Both the position numbers and the translations under genes were made by a program. Positions 25,485 through 36,938 of a stretch of DNA of 64,000 bases are shown here, piece by piece; the first letter of the stretch is position 1, and each line of letters opens with the position of its first letter. Location: positions 186,001 to 250,000 of the forward strand of contig QJNS01000101.1 in the NCBI GenBank assembly GCA_004154925.1, read 5' to 3'. Source of the stretch: Monosporascus cannonballus. Taxonomy: Eukaryota; Ascomycota; Sordariomycetes; Xylariales. The notes below the pieces were generated by a model, which made no database searches, was not told the origin of the DNA, and saw nothing but the letters and a program-made list of their open reading frames with translations.

Positions 25485-28400
25485 CTACCTGGTGTAGTTC
25501 CCATTCCTACTAGCCAACACGGCATGATTAATTGCGGCCTGCGCGACGTTCTGGGCCTCGGCCGCGTGGCCCTGGACGTCGAGGCTCTGCGCAAGCATAT
25601 TGTCAGCCACGCTCATCCAAATTAGGTTCCCGCTCCTCCTGGCCTGCTGCGATGCCGCTCTCGCGCATTGCAGGGCCTGCTCTCCGACAATGTTTTGAAA
25701 AAGTTTTGCGCGCATGAGACTGAGCGCGATCGACGACGTCTGTATATCGCCTAGAGCCTTGGCACTGTTCAGTGCCGTCGAGATGTGCGTCTTGACCGTC
25801 GTCATCGGTACCGGAGGGACCGTCTTGGCCGCTGCTAAGACGAGGTGATAGATCGTGCGGATCTCGCGGTTAGGGTGGTCGGGGCACAGCACGCGAAGCT
25901 GGTCAAGCAAGTCGAGCGTTACCTTGTTGTTCTGGTATGCCGGGTGTTGCATGATCCATATTCGGTTGAAGGCCGCAAGCAACGATACCTCCAGTTCGGC
26001 CTGTTTCCGGCTTCCCTGGCCCGCATCATACGCCTCGAGGCTCAGGCTCGGGTGACTGTAGATCTCCTCCGCGGTATCAAAATCCTGCGTGCCCTGGTGG
26101 TAGACTCCGGAGAGGTACAGCGAGTACACTCCAAGTATCCCCTTCAGGGAGGGTTTCACTATCATCTCCAGCTGCTCTACGCACTTCTTGACTTCAGCCC
26201 ACTGATTGGAAGTCGCGAAATGCAGGCCCCGTAGGATCTCGAGGTAGCACTTAACTTCCCTCCGCCAGCTGGCACATTTCATGGCATCCTGGAGGGAGGT
26301 GGGCAGGCCGCGTATTCGATCGGCATCTGTCCAGGTCAGCATCGTCAGAATAGTAGTTACGAGGCACCGGCTTACTCTTCTCCAATTGGGAGAGCGCCTC
26401 ACTCCACAACTCGAACATCCGCTTGTCGTTTCGAGGGTGCTGATACAGCAGTCCGAGGCCGCTATAGGTGTAACTGAGATGCGTTTAGCGGAGGAACGGA
26501 ATTGGAGCGGGGGCCAACATACGTCACGGTAAAGGCCTCGATTTTACTCCAGAAGGACATGACAAGGTAATCGCAGGGCTCGTGCTCCTGACCAGGACGT
26601 AGAATACTAGCGGTATCGCCGCTGATGACCTTGTGGTTGCTCGACTGCTTGTGAATGGGAAGGAAGATTTCCGTACTCGCTAGACCCCATTCTTCGCTGT
26701 TAAGACAAGTGTCCAAGCGGCTTTGTAGCACTCTGACCTTTTGGGTCACGACTTGGGGCGACTTCTGGTACAGGCTGCAAGCTAGATCAAGCATGAGAGC
26801 CAAGATATCCAGCTGGAGGATGTGGACGGAGTCCTCCAGCTGGTACTTGGAAGCCTGGGCGATACAACTTTGTATCCGAATAACGGCATCGTCCTTCATC
26901 GTCTTTAGAAGGCTTAGACCCTCGAGTAGAGATGCCACGACGAAGATGGCGTGGTCGCCTCTCTGGCTTGCCAAGTTCGCGATAGCCTTAAGATTCTCAA
27001 GGGCAGGCGCCTCCGAGGGGTTAGGAGACTCGAGGTAGAGCGAAGCCTTCAGGAAGCGGAATGCGTAGACCCAATGAGCGTGCTTCAGGCTGTCCGAGAG
27101 TTAGCGAACGGCGAATGCTTGATGCACGAGAAGAATGCTGCCACGTACACTTCGGCATCTTTGATGCGTCCATCCACGGCGATCATGGCCGCCTTTCCTC
27201 GACGCTGAGAGAGCATCTTCACTTGAAGAAACTGCATCATGTACTTCAAGTCGGCGAATCGATTCTTGGGCGGTACTGGTCAGCGCAGAAAGCCAGGAGT
27301 TCCTCGACACAACCTTACCCGTTCGCAGAGCGTAATCCCCTTGGTCAAAGTGGTTTCGGCCTCCATCACGTTCGTGGTCTCCTCGCTCAATATGTTCGCG
27401 TATCGTAGCTGCAACCGCGCTTCGAGTCGGGGAGGCAATTTGTTGCTGCTTAGAACGACCTCGAGACAGCCTAAACCTGTAGCAACAATCTTTTGGTACT
27501 CTTGTAACCGCTTGACATCACCGGAGCTCGCAACTGTCGAGGCATCCTTCCGCGCTTTGGCCAGTAGCTCCTCCGCCACGCATATCAACAGGGCGTTCGT
27601 GTCCTTGTGGTGCGGCACAAGCCCAGGAGTAGGGGCCGACGACCTTGTGGAGCTCACGCTGGGACTTCTCGCGATGCCTTGCGAAGTCAACTGCGGACTC
27701 GCGGAAACTCGCCGGGCCTTTTGTATCCTGCCGTTTGCGCTCGCACTCACTATCCTACTATTATTGGTGTTGGTGCCGGGTGTGAGTGTGTGCTGAGGTG
27801 GCACCTGGGGAGAGTGGCTCGTGATGGGAGAGTTCGTACGTTGCGATGGTTGTTGGTATTGTTGATGGACGAACTGAGCCTGAGGGGACGGGGACGGAAG
27901 CGAAGGAGGCTGTTGATAAGACGACGTGGGCGCGGGAGCAGACATGGGTGGAAGCATTTGGTGCCAACCCATCTGTTGGGCATATCGATGCTGTTGATGA
28001 TGATCCTGCTGGCGCTGCTGCTGTTGCTGCTGCTGCTGCCGCTGGCGCTGGTGGTGGTGGTGGTGGTGCTGCTGCTGCTGCTGGTGCTGTTGGTGCACGG
28101 GCTGCTGCATGAACTGCTGTGGCTGCGATATCATCCGACCCGACGTGTTATTCGGCGGCACTGGTTGAAAGGGCCTTTGGTCGAAGGAGGGTTCGTAGGT
28201 TTGGAACTGGGTTGCATGGCCGCGTGCCTGGGTATGTGTCTGTGGTATCGCTTGATGGTAGCTTAAACCTTGTGGTGTTTGCGTTGGCTGATGGTGGGGC
28301 GTATGCAGCGGCGGAAGTTGTTGTCGTTGCTGCTGCTGCTGCTGCGGCGGCGGCGGCGGGAAGGCGGTAGCCGTAAACATGGCATTTTGATATTGTTGAT

Positions 28401-28539
28401 ACTGCGGGTTGCCATACTGATCATAGCCATTGTGAACGGCCTGCGCCTGTACGTTGGGATGCGGATGGGGATGGGAGTACGATTGTTGGCCGTCAAACAC
28501 CGACCCACGGCCTGAGGGCATTGAACCTCGATATGTCAT
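25485..28539 (-). CDS. SCC4: Cohesin loading complex subunit Scc4/Mau2
   Basis: Five exons (28539-27319, 27264-27149, 27089-26523, 26473-26376, 26326-25485) join in frame to 947 residues with GT-AG introns of 49-59 nt. The second intron has a GCTAAC branch site. The first 300 residues are low-complexity: Pro/Gln/His-rich with long Gln and His runs from CAG/CAC repeats. From about residue 310 (KDTNALLICVAEELLAKA) the protein is the helical TPR-type Mau2/Scc4 array, with ASLYLESPNPSEAP in the middle and AGLL-type helices to the end (VLASRNGNYTR). Scc4 pairs with Scc2/Mis4 and loads the cohesin ring onto chromatin in the nucleus. Placement of the first exon end (CER, then NRFADLKYMMQF) fits the family. 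The neighbour upstream is transcribed divergently from 1.1 kb away. Confidence 0.9.
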
Positions 28540-29678
28540 AATTTCATCGTCCCGATTCCCCCTATTTCACGCGTCCCATTTATGGCCGTCCACCTCGTTA
28601 GATTCTCGTCCCGTTCCTGATCGCGTATGTACTGTCGTGATGATGCAATGCGACAGAGTGAAGGGCTTAATTAAGGTACTAGGTACAGTACGGGAGGTTT
28701 AGTTGGACGATACGCGGGCGCGACCAAACTGACGCTGGCTTTTGTCAGGCGGGACCCGGCCGAGTAAATGTGGAGCAGCACTAGGTACGTACTGGACCTA
28801 CTACAATGTACCTAGGTAGGTACTAGGTAGGCAGTACAGCCCGCGTTCTCAGAATCGAGTCCTGGCTTCAAGTTACCTAGTATCTACGTACAGTATCCCG
28901 AGCATCTTGGGCCTGCTTGACCATGAGGACTTCGAGAGTTCCCGTCAAAATAAAGTCGGAACCCCTCGATATCGAAAACCCCCTACATACCTAAACGGGG
29001 TTAAGAAAACAAGCCAATGATCGGTGACAATATGGGGGTTATGCATGTAAGGGTCGGCCAGATCTTAGTCGGTAATAACCTTAACAGCAAACTGTGCTAA
29101 TTGCCTTTAAACTCTCGGGGTACCTAAGGTGATACTACTTGCATGTGCCGGCTTGATACCCACGTAGTGTCGCATCTCGGTAACACCGATGAAATCCTCG
29201 AGATAGAAACACAGAAAACCGTCGGAGTAGAATGTTTCCTACATTACTCCGTTCAGAAGATTGGATCGCATAAGATTCGTATATCTTAGCCGGCTCTTCT
29301 CCAGAGAAGGCTCAAAATTTGAGCCTCGGCAAGTGGGACGGGGGCTTCCTATTTGCTCTGCTTGGCTTGCCACAATCATCATCCCTGATAGACCATGCTT
29401 CCCGACGTCTGTTCCTGATAGACCACATCGAGACTCTTTTTTCTAAACTTCTCCACTAAGCGTGAACTGGCACCTCTTATACATACTGTAGGTATACTTA
29501 CTTAACTTGGGGCGTATCCAGTTGTGTTGAGCACCGCCCCTACGGTACGTCATCTCCGATCCCCTTGGGCGGTATACGTAAATTTCTTCTTCGACTGTAT
29601 GCACCGACTCACTTGCCCGGACATTCACCAGCAGTCGAGCAGCAGCAAAGCCTGAAGAACAGCACGATTACCGCCGCA
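28540..29678. promoter_or_regulatory. Divergent intergenic region between SCC4 and the hydrolase gene
   Basis: About 1.1 kb with no gene; it must contain both promoters. It has a cluster of TACCTAGGTAGGTAC-like and CTAGGTAGG repeats at 28780-28840, a type of short repeat common in filamentous-fungal intergenic DNA. No specific operator was identified. Confidence 0.5.
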
Positions 29679-31219
29679 ATGGACTGGTTGGGGCGAGCAA
29701 AGCTCGGCTTCGCAACGGCGCCCAATTCTCTGCCGATCAGGGAGAAGGGCGGCAAGGCGACGAGCCTGCTGGAGATATGCAGGGCGACGGTGCCGCCGTG
29801 CCAGCTGAACCCGCTGCTCTTCAACGGGCACGCGCACACCATGTGGACCGCGACACAGAGCGCCGCGCCGCCCATCCACTACAAGCGCAGGATCTTCGAG
29901 GCCGACCACCGCGAGTTCAACGGCAGCTTCGCCGTCGACTTCGTCGTGCCCGAGTCGGAGGCGACGGAGGCTGACGACTCCCTGCCGCCGCGGACCGTCT
30001 ACTTTAGCGAAGACGAGCTCGCGGGCATGGGCTCCGACGATGACCGGCCCATGCTGGTCATCCTGCACGGGCTGTCCGGCGGCTCGCACGAGGTGTACCT
30101 CAGACACGCCATCGCGCCACTGATAGAGAGCGGAAAGTGGGAGGGGTGCGTGGTCAACTCGCGGGGTTGTGCGAAAAGCAAGATCACTACGGGCATTTTG
30201 TACAATGCCCGGGCCACCTGGGACGTCCGACAGGTGAGAGGTCGCCCCTCCCCCTCTTCGGCGTCGCACGAGCGGCCCTCGGTTGACAGTCACGGGTGCA
30301 GGTAGTCAAGTGGCTGAGAAAAACGTACCCCAATCGCCCTCTCTTCGGCCTCGGGTTTTCGCTAGGCGCGTGCATTCTTACCAATGTGAGTAACGACGGC
30401 CACTGGGGGACGGTCGCGAACAGACTCCTGACGGCGATGACTAGTACCTCGGGGAGGAAGGGGCGGCATGCCAGCTCAGGGCGGCCGTCGTGTGCGCGAA
30501 TCCGTGGGACCTCCAGGTCAGCAACAAAGAGCTCAGGAGGACCTTCATCGGACACGAGGTCTACCAGCGAGTATTAGGCTGTAAGCACCCGGCCCCCGAT
30601 GACATCATGCGGGACCCAGCACTCACCACCATCGCTTGCCTCTCCCAGCCGCCATGCGGAGACTGTCGGCGCCGCACAAGGAGGAGATCCAGAAGTACAC
30701 GAGCATCGACTACGACCGGCTGACGAAGCTCACGTACCTGTACGAGTTCGACAGGGCGTACCAGTGCCCCACCTGGGGCTACCCCACCGAGGGCGCCTAC
30801 TACCGGGACGCCTCGAGCGTCGACTCCCTCCTGGCCGTGCGGATCCCCCTGCTGGCGCTGAATGCCGTCGATGACCCCATCGCCTCGTACCAGGCCCTTC
30901 CCGTCGGCGAGGCGCGTCAGAACCCGTACACGGTCCTCTGCACCACGTCGCTCGGCGGCCACCTGGGCTGGTTCGAGATCGGCGGCGGCCGGTGGCACGG
31001 GAAGCCTGTGAGTCATAACGATCCCCGGTCGACTGCGGGAATTCGATTATGCTGACGCGGTTGCAGGTCACTAACTTCCTGAATCACATGGCGTTCGAGG
31101 TGGACCTCGACAGCATAAAACCAGAAGCGGACGGAAAACCGAGGTTGGGGACTTCGACCACTCCGTTCGATCCTATGCGGCGGAAGTTGCATGTTGATTT
31201 GAACCAGGGCGCGGCTTAG
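29679..31219 (+). CDS. Alpha/beta hydrolase of the Eht1/Eeb1-like ester synthase/esterase family
   Basis: Five exons (29679-30233, 30302-30385, 30445-30580, 30649-31007, 31067-31219) join in frame to 428 residues with introns of 59-68 nt. The start MDWLGRAKLGF was preferred to an in-frame ATG at 29565. Visible are the family signature LNPLLFNGHAHTMW, the oxyanion-side VILHGLSGGSHEVY, NSRGC, and the nucleophile elbow GFSLGACILTNYLG with Ser in G-x-S-x-G. Acid and base are most likely Asp in ALNAVDDPI and His in SLGGHLGWFE, so the triad looks complete. In yeast, relatives make and hydrolyse medium-chain fatty acid ethyl esters; Eht1/Eeb1 are lipid-droplet or mitochondrial outer-membrane associated. 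The substrate here is not predictable. The length is typical for the family. Confidence 0.9.
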
Positions 31220-31374
31220 ATACGGGGGCATATGCATAGACCGATCACGTAAACCAGCCATGTAATTATTGTTATTGGGTATCTGTAGAAGATAGAAGGC
31301 GCCTCATATGAAGGGGAGGGGGCGGGCATTGTCTCCCCCGGCTTAGAACGGAAATACACCTAAGCAGCGATACA

Positions 31375-32995
31375 TCAGGGACCGGCATTCCTCAGGCTGA
31401 GCTTGATACGCCAGTTGATGAACTCATCCGTCAGGACATCGCCGTGGCCGACCTCCTCGACCCGAAAGACCTCGATCGTCTGTGACCGCGGCTGTCTTCT
31501 TATCCTCCAAACGCCCTCGTCATTGACGGCCCCCCTCAACCCTGCCAGGAACGCGTCAACTCTGAATCGATAAACGGAACGGGACTTCGCTTGATCACCT
31601 ACAGTCGAGAAACGCGCTGGCGAAGTTGATGCACACGTTGGCGTCCCAGCTGCGGACGCCGCGCTTCGCGGCCGTCTCGGGGATGCCGGCCGTCTGGATC
31701 TCCTCGATCTTGGTCAGGATGCCCTGCTGGGAGCGGAAGCCGACGATGATCTTGGGGACGCCGAGCAGGAACGACTGGATCCAGAACTTCATCAGCTTGC
31801 GCTCGAAGTTGCCCATGCCCCGCTCGTCGCGGATCTCGGCGCTCGTCTTGAGCTCGACCCAGTTGATCGGCGCCCCCTTCTCGGCCGGTTTCGAGTCCCA
31901 GACTGCGGGTTGCGCCATGAGTATCACGATTATCTACGCCTTGCCGTCGGCTCGCGCAGGATCAACTTACTGGCATCTACCTCTCCTCCGAGGCACATGA
32001 TGGTCTTGCCGACTCCTGTACGGACAACCGAGCAGTACTGGGCCTTGTTGCTGACGACCGCATCGTCGCGGTTCTCGATATCCTCTCTCGACACCTCGCC
32101 CCAGGGACGCGGTAAGCAACACAGGGTCTCGAATTTATAGCCTGGAAAATGGCGTTAGCCACGAACCTGCGATGAGTGACATGGTCCTCACCCCAGTACG
32201 TCATAACATCGGGCGAGAACTGCCCTTTCCGGCCTCGTTGCTGTCGTTGCTGTTCTTGCTGCGAGGCCTGCCTATAAGCGTGGTTCTCCTCGATGAATCT
32301 AAGATGCCGCTCAATCAGTCGCGAATGGTTTCCGCGGATGCGTCGGTCCATACATGCAATCCTTCACTAAATATCAGCTGAGAATCCTCGGGGAGTACTA
32401 TTTCGGTCGCGCACTTGATATAGAGTAGCGTTCATCTCGAAGCTGGTACCTATCGAGTCAGACAAACCGGTACTGGTGAGCTCCATTTAATAGACGGCCG
32501 CGTACCCGTCCCTATCGTCAAAGGGGGTGGACATGATCTGGCAACGTTTAGTCGATAAATCTTAACGCGATACATAACAGACGCACCTTGGTCACCATTC
32601 CGCGCCACGTGACGATGTGAGCATCTATCTTTTTACCTTCTTCCTCTTCGTGCGCCATGATAGTCTTGAGCAGGCTGTCGATGTGTTCGTCCGCCGAGTC
32701 ATCGTGCTTGTCAAATTTATCAAAGCCCTTTGACAGGTCTGCCCCCAATTGAGCGGGATGGTACCATTGCAGTGATGAATCATCCAGGCGGAACTGGTGT
32801 TTGCTGTCGTACGAAAAGTAGGCGATTTCCTATCAGAGATTCAGTAGTTCATTCGACATTTGTCTTATAAGATTGGGGTCCGATCGTCAAGGTGCCGTGT
32901 GCAACAGATCGAGCAATCCTCACCTTCGGTCTCTTCACAGGCTCGCTCGCACCGGCGAAACGGCCTATGGGCTGGATGTTAAAGGTACCCGGCAT
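31375..32995 (-). CDS. RAI1: Decapping nuclease / pyrophosphohydrolase Rai1 (DXO family)
   Basis: Eight exons (32995-32924, 32829-32587, 32537-32506, 32442-32415, 32309-32192, 32141-31971, 31902-31603, 31541-31375) join in frame to 376 residues. Family motifs appear in order: FNIQPIGRFAGASEP, EIAYFSYDSKHQF, QLGADLSKGFDKFDKHDDS, VTWRGMVTKIMSTPFD, FEMNATLYQ, TYWGYKFETLCCLP, VVRTGVGKTIM, GGEVDAIWDSKP. The metal-site motif NWVELKTSAEI and ERKLMKFWIQSFLLGVPKII follow, then WDANVCINF. The conserved Glu/Asp of GGEVDA and the E-x-K of VELKTS bind the catalytic metals. Rai1 removes incomplete 5' caps and stabilises the 5'-3' exonuclease Rat1 in the nucleus. Exons 3 and 4 are tiny (32 and 28 nt). The least certain junction is the acceptor of exon 5 (after GATTGAG at 32310). 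Confidence 0.9.
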
Positions 32996-33472
32996 TGCGA
33001 CGGCGGCGCCACTCCTATTTCACATCCAAAAAGCTCCTACCAAAAATAGGCGAAACAAACTTCGTACAGGGAGGTTCTGGCCGGCTAAACTCCAGTATTT
33101 CGCCGTGGATGATGAGCAATTTCTCGAAATGCTCAGAAACTCGAAGATCTACGGTGGGCATGAAGACCGCAAGATCAACATTTAACAAATGTGAGAGGCT
33201 CCCGAGGTCGTTCTTGGACCCTGGAGCTATCGATTGACCCCACCTGCACCCCTGAAAGCTCACCAGTTGCCGTCGCCTAGGGTCTCATAACTCTCACATC
33301 AAAACATCAATATTGCCCCCTAAGATAAGTCGACATCACGAGCGACTTGCTCGCGCGCAGAGCACATTTATATAAGCGATTTTATTCGGTACTTCCTTTC
33401 GCATGCTTACAACCTCCCCGAGATCCCCGCCCAACTACGGAAAAGCCATCCACATCCGGCACACCTTAATCG
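32996..33472. promoter_or_regulatory. Shared divergent promoter region, RAI1 / unknown protein
   Basis: A 477-bp gap between two divergently starting genes, without its own gene. Short minus- and plus-strand open frames in it have no protein texture. Both promoters should lie here; no specific element was recognised. Confidence 0.5.
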
Positions 33473-34163
33473 ATGACCGACCGCGCACCACCCCACGTCG
33501 TCCGCCCGGGGCCCAGCAGGGCAGCGCGCCCGGCGGCGAACACGGCCGGGGTGCGGCGCAACCTGTTCCAGAGCCAGCTGATGGGCAGGCGGCCGACACC
33601 GACGGCGACGGGCGCGGGTGCGGGCGCGGGCGCGACACGATCGGCATCGGCATCGGCGTCCTCGGCGTCGGGCGAGACGCTGCGCCTCGACGGGATCGAC
33701 GTGCTGACCGACGAGGACGAGACGTCGGAGATCGTGGTGCGCGACAAGAACGGCGAGTTCGAGGTGCGCGACCCGCCGACGCCGCCGCTCGACGACCCTG
33801 CAACCGAGGAGGACGGGGCGCTGGACGACGCGCAGGAGAACGAGCGTGAGCGACCCTACGTTTCCGCGGGAACTTTGTTTGGGCTATAGTCTTGGCTCAC
33901 ACGTGCGGGCGCAGGAGAACGACATCGACTGGCGGAGGCCGTCAGGCACCACCAGGTGAATCACAACCGGACGCATGCGCAACCCGAAGGTAAGGAAGGG
34001 GCGGCCCCGGGCCAGGCATGGCGCAGGCCGTCTCGGGCCATAGGCTAAACTAGTCGTGGCATTAGAAGTTCTCGAAGTACTCAGAGCCAGCATGAGGGCG
34101 CAGGTAGCCGCATTAGCCGAGGACAACTGGATGTACGAGCCGGAGGAGCAGGCCCGGACGTGA
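33473..34163 (+). CDS. Conserved-looking fungal protein of unknown function, 181 aa
   Basis: Three exons (33473-33845, 33915-33989, 34066-34163) join in frame; introns are 69 and 76 nt, GT-AG. The N-terminal half is basic and Ala/Ser/Pro/Thr-rich (RAARPAANTAGVRRNLFQSQ, then a Gly-Ala-Gly repeat), so probably disordered. The middle is acidic (IDVLTDEDETSEIVV, TEEDGALDDAQENE). The C-terminal part looks helical and conserved: RERHRLAEAVRHHQ, EVLEVLRASMRAQVAALAED, then NWMYEPEEQ. I do not recognise a named family. Splicing in another phase at the first intron would give NDIDWRRPSGTT instead and stop early, so the modelled phase is preferred. It shares its upstream region with RAI1 and ends 104 bp from the convergent GET4 gene. 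No localisation signal is obvious. Confidence 0.65.
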
Positions 34164-34266
34164 CGAACGCCTCGACGAACCGGACAAGGCCAAGACCCTC
34201 AATCGTCGTCTCTCATTACGCAGGGTATCTTGCTACGGGATTGCTACGGGATCGCTACGGGAATAT

Positions 34267-35330
34267 CTAGTCTAAGCCCTCGGCCGCCGGCATCGACGCC
34301 GCCGGGCTCCTGAGAGCCGGTCTCTTCGCACCTCCGCTCGCCGGAGCACCGCCGCCGAAGAATCCGTTCATTATATCCATGAGGGGGTTGCTCTGGCGCG
34401 GCTTGGTGATGCCGAAGTACATCTCGGCGATCATGTCCAGGGGCTCGTGCCAGGACTCGACCTCCTTGAGATTGGTCGCATACTTCGTCATCAGCTGTCG
34501 GTAGAGGTCCGCACCACCCCTCTGGACGGCGAGCAAGAGGAGGCCTAGGAAGTTGAGCAGCGGTATGCTGGGGAAGATTCGGATGTCGGCGCTATTGGCG
34601 CTCACGTCCCGCGTACCGAGCTGACCCTGCTTGTCTTGGACGAGGGCGCTGGTGAAGATTCGGTAGGATGTGTTTGCCGCACGTAGATTAGCCGTGAGGA
34701 GATATGGTATAACGGCTCGGCCGGCGTATGAAGCCGTTGTGTGGGCCTCGTCCTCCTTGAACCACTCATACTCCATCCGGGCCAGGACCTCTGCGGAGTC
34801 CTTGGTCCCTAATACCAGATGTCTTTCCGCATCGTACGCCTCGTGTTCTTCCGCGTAGATGGAGCCCGCCACGTGATGTAGCTCAGGGTCACCGGCGGGG
34901 TACTCGCCAAATTTAGAAGACCATCTATCGAGATCATGTTAGTCGCACCCAAGTACAAGGCCGAGACAGGATCCCGAACTCACGATATCATCTCCCCAAT
35001 GTACTTCTTCCTCGTAGGCTCCCCGGGGCCGAACAGCCGCAGACACGCCAACAGCTTGCCCTTGCTTGACGAATCCGGCTTCAACTCGGCCTGCTTGTAC
35101 GTGTCGACTAGCAAGACGCAAAGATCCCCGCCGCTTCCGCCTTGCCCCGCCTTCAGGAGCGACTGGGCGACATTGTAGAGGATGTCGATGGCGGCGGACC
35201 AGTTCGACGCCTTAGTGTAGCGAGCGGCCACGACGCGCGTCTGTTGCTGTGCTTCGTAATATTGCCCTTCGCCGATCCGTTGCTGCAATCGAGCGATGAT
35301 CTTCTCGATCTTGTCGCCTTTCGCACTCAT
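34267..35330 (-). CDS. GET4: Get4, tail-anchored protein insertion factor
   Basis: Two exons (35330-34984, 34924-34267) join in frame to 334 residues over a 59-nt GT-AG intron. The N-terminal helical repeats read KIEKIIARLQQRIGEGQYYE, then QQQTRVVAARYTKASNW and DILYNVAQSLLKAGQGGSGG, the typical Get4 alpha-solenoid beginning. Further family blocks are DPELHHVAG, FIYAEEHE-like SIYAEEHEAYDAERHLVLG, and FLGLLLLAVQRGGADLYRQL. A conserved FGI block follows (IAEMYFGI). Get4 works with Get5 in the cytosol: it holds the Sgt2 chaperone relay and hands tail-anchored membrane proteins to the Get3 ATPase. The length agrees with fungal Get4. The C-terminal GGAPASGGAKRP tail is low-complexity. Confidence 0.93.
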
Positions 35331-36216
35331 GTTTTCGGGTGATGCTTGGAAAGTGGGATGTGGTGGGGGTGGGGAGGCCCGGCGGTTGGGGATGAGCTGG
35401 CTGTGTAGGCGTATTAAACGACAAATTGAATAATATGTAAGTTAGGTCGTATAAGGTCAAATTATTCGCCTAGTCATAGGAGGAGCCCATGGTTATTCTA
35501 CCAAATGTTAGAATGGCAGTGACTTGCTTGGGTTCCTCCAGGCATAGCGCTTTCCCGAGTGTTCTGTGGAGTTGTTGTACGTAGGATCGTTATTGGGCGC
35601 AGGTGCTAAGTGGTCCGGGCGTTCGGGCTTTCTGTGTCTGAGAATGACCCCCTATATTGGTCTCAAGGGCGTACGGATTTAAGAGCATCATAAATAGTCG
35701 CGAGCATAGAAAGTGAGCGCTATTTATTTGCGGTAAATTCCTGTATCATAGGAAACTATCCATCTGTTTGGGTATCGCCGGTTTGGGTTTCATAGCGTTA
35801 ACCTTACCCGGGTGAAGGAGCGGACGTTCACTCCGTACGGAGGATCCGACGTTTACAAGTAGATATCTTACCTTCTTTCTAAAGCATACCAGGTCGACTG
35901 GGCTACTGTCTTTCCCAATGTGAGCCTGTGAGAGCGGCCGGAGTGAACTCGTAGACGTGCTGGCTCCAAGCTAGCCCTTCGTATCACCACTGGCATTACC
36001 CCTTATAGAACATCTGATGCCTTGAAAGAATACGAAGTAAGCAAATAGTTAATAACGGACACAGTGTAACGGCACGGTAAAACACCCCTGCTAGTTGGAA
36101 AGGCCAAGAATGATAGCAGAATCCAAAAAGGGGCTAGTTCCAGCGGAAGCCCTCTGGCCCTCCCCCAACGATAATCCCTCAATATTTATAGCAAAGAGAA
36201 GCTCGTCTCCCAACAA
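35331..36216. other. Intergenic, no gene seen
   Basis: About 0.9 kb between the GET4 start and the tRNA gene. The first 200 bases are the likely GET4 promoter. No open frame with protein texture and no RNA gene was recognised. Confidence 0.5.
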
Positions 36217-36328
36217 GCACTGCTGGTGTAATGGCAAGCATGGTGGTTTCCCAATTCTCTCTGATATTGGACTCTGAAACAATTCAGAGGATATACCTCC
36301 GATCCGCGTTCGATTCGCGGGCAGTGCA
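36217..36328 (+). tRNA. tRNA-Gly(CCC) with a 40-nt intron
   Basis: The acceptor arms GCACTGC (36217-36223) and GCAGTGC (36321-36327) pair perfectly, followed by discriminator A. The A-box region reads TGGTGTAATGGCAAGC, as in fungal tRNA-Gly. The T arm CCGCG-TTCGATT-CGCGG (36304-36320) is perfect and gives the B box. The anticodon arm GTGGT / ACCTC has one T:T mismatch; the loop TTCCCA gives anticodon CCC at 36250-36252. An intron (36254-36293) follows A37 at the usual position and contains its own CTCTGA/TCAGAG hairpin plus a TTGG that can pair with the anticodon-loop CCAA. A run of six T at 36344-36349 is a Pol III terminator. The mismatch leaves a small chance of a decaying copy. Confidence 0.85.
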
Positions 36329-36343
36329 TACGTTGTGTTTTCA

Positions 36344-36349
36344 TTTTTT
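36344..36349 (+). terminator. Pol III oligo-T terminator of the tRNA-Gly gene
   Basis: Six consecutive T lie 16 bases after the tRNA 3' end, a standard RNA polymerase III stop signal. Confidence 0.8.
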
Positions 36350-36938
36350 GTGTTTCGTCCAACCGCCTCCAACACAGGCTCTCTGCCTTCCTTCACTCTG
36401 ATGGCGCATATGATAAAGGGGAATCTCAATCTAGTTTAAATTTCACGAGTTATTCGCGTAGTTCTCAATTTGCCCTTATCTACACTCATTTGAAAAGGGG
36501 CACATTTTATCCAAAGTTTTGGGAAGCAATGCCAATATCGGGTCTCTTAATTCATCGTGGTCTTCTGCGTCACAGTAACTTGAGTTTTTAAGAATAGTGA
36601 CAGACCTTGAGCGGAAGGTCTTCTCGTTCTGTCTGGTCCGGACACAAGAAGCTTCGGTGGTGGGGTTCGGCGTTAAACCAAACCTCCCTGTCTCACCAGC
36701 CAGCTAGCCCCTGTAACTCAAGCTAGCCGATGATATGCTATGCAGATACGCGTATCCGGAAACCCCTGTCGCAATATGACTAACAGACTGACTTCTTTGC
36801 ACATATAACGTGGTTCTTGGCATAGCTTCTCTTCTGATATAATATCGAGCAGGACTCCTTGAACTCGAGGGCCCCTTCTCTCGATAAGCATTCTTTCTAC
36901 CACTCATAGACATCAGTAACTCTGCTTTTATCGTCAAC
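36350..36938. other. Intergenic; probable promoter of the 116-aa mitochondrial protein
   Basis: No gene was recognised between the tRNA terminator and the ATG at 36939. Open frames on the minus strand overlap the real gene and are shadows. Confidence 0.45.

Noticed and set aside
27607..28266. 219-codon + strand frame rich in Leu
   Set aside because: It is the antisense of the Gln/His-rich exon of the cohesin loader; poly-CTG read as poly-Leu.
29625..31016. Long minus-strand frames opposite the alpha/beta hydrolase
   Set aside because: Shadows of the GC-rich coding strand; the + strand model has a full catalytic triad and five clean splice junctions.
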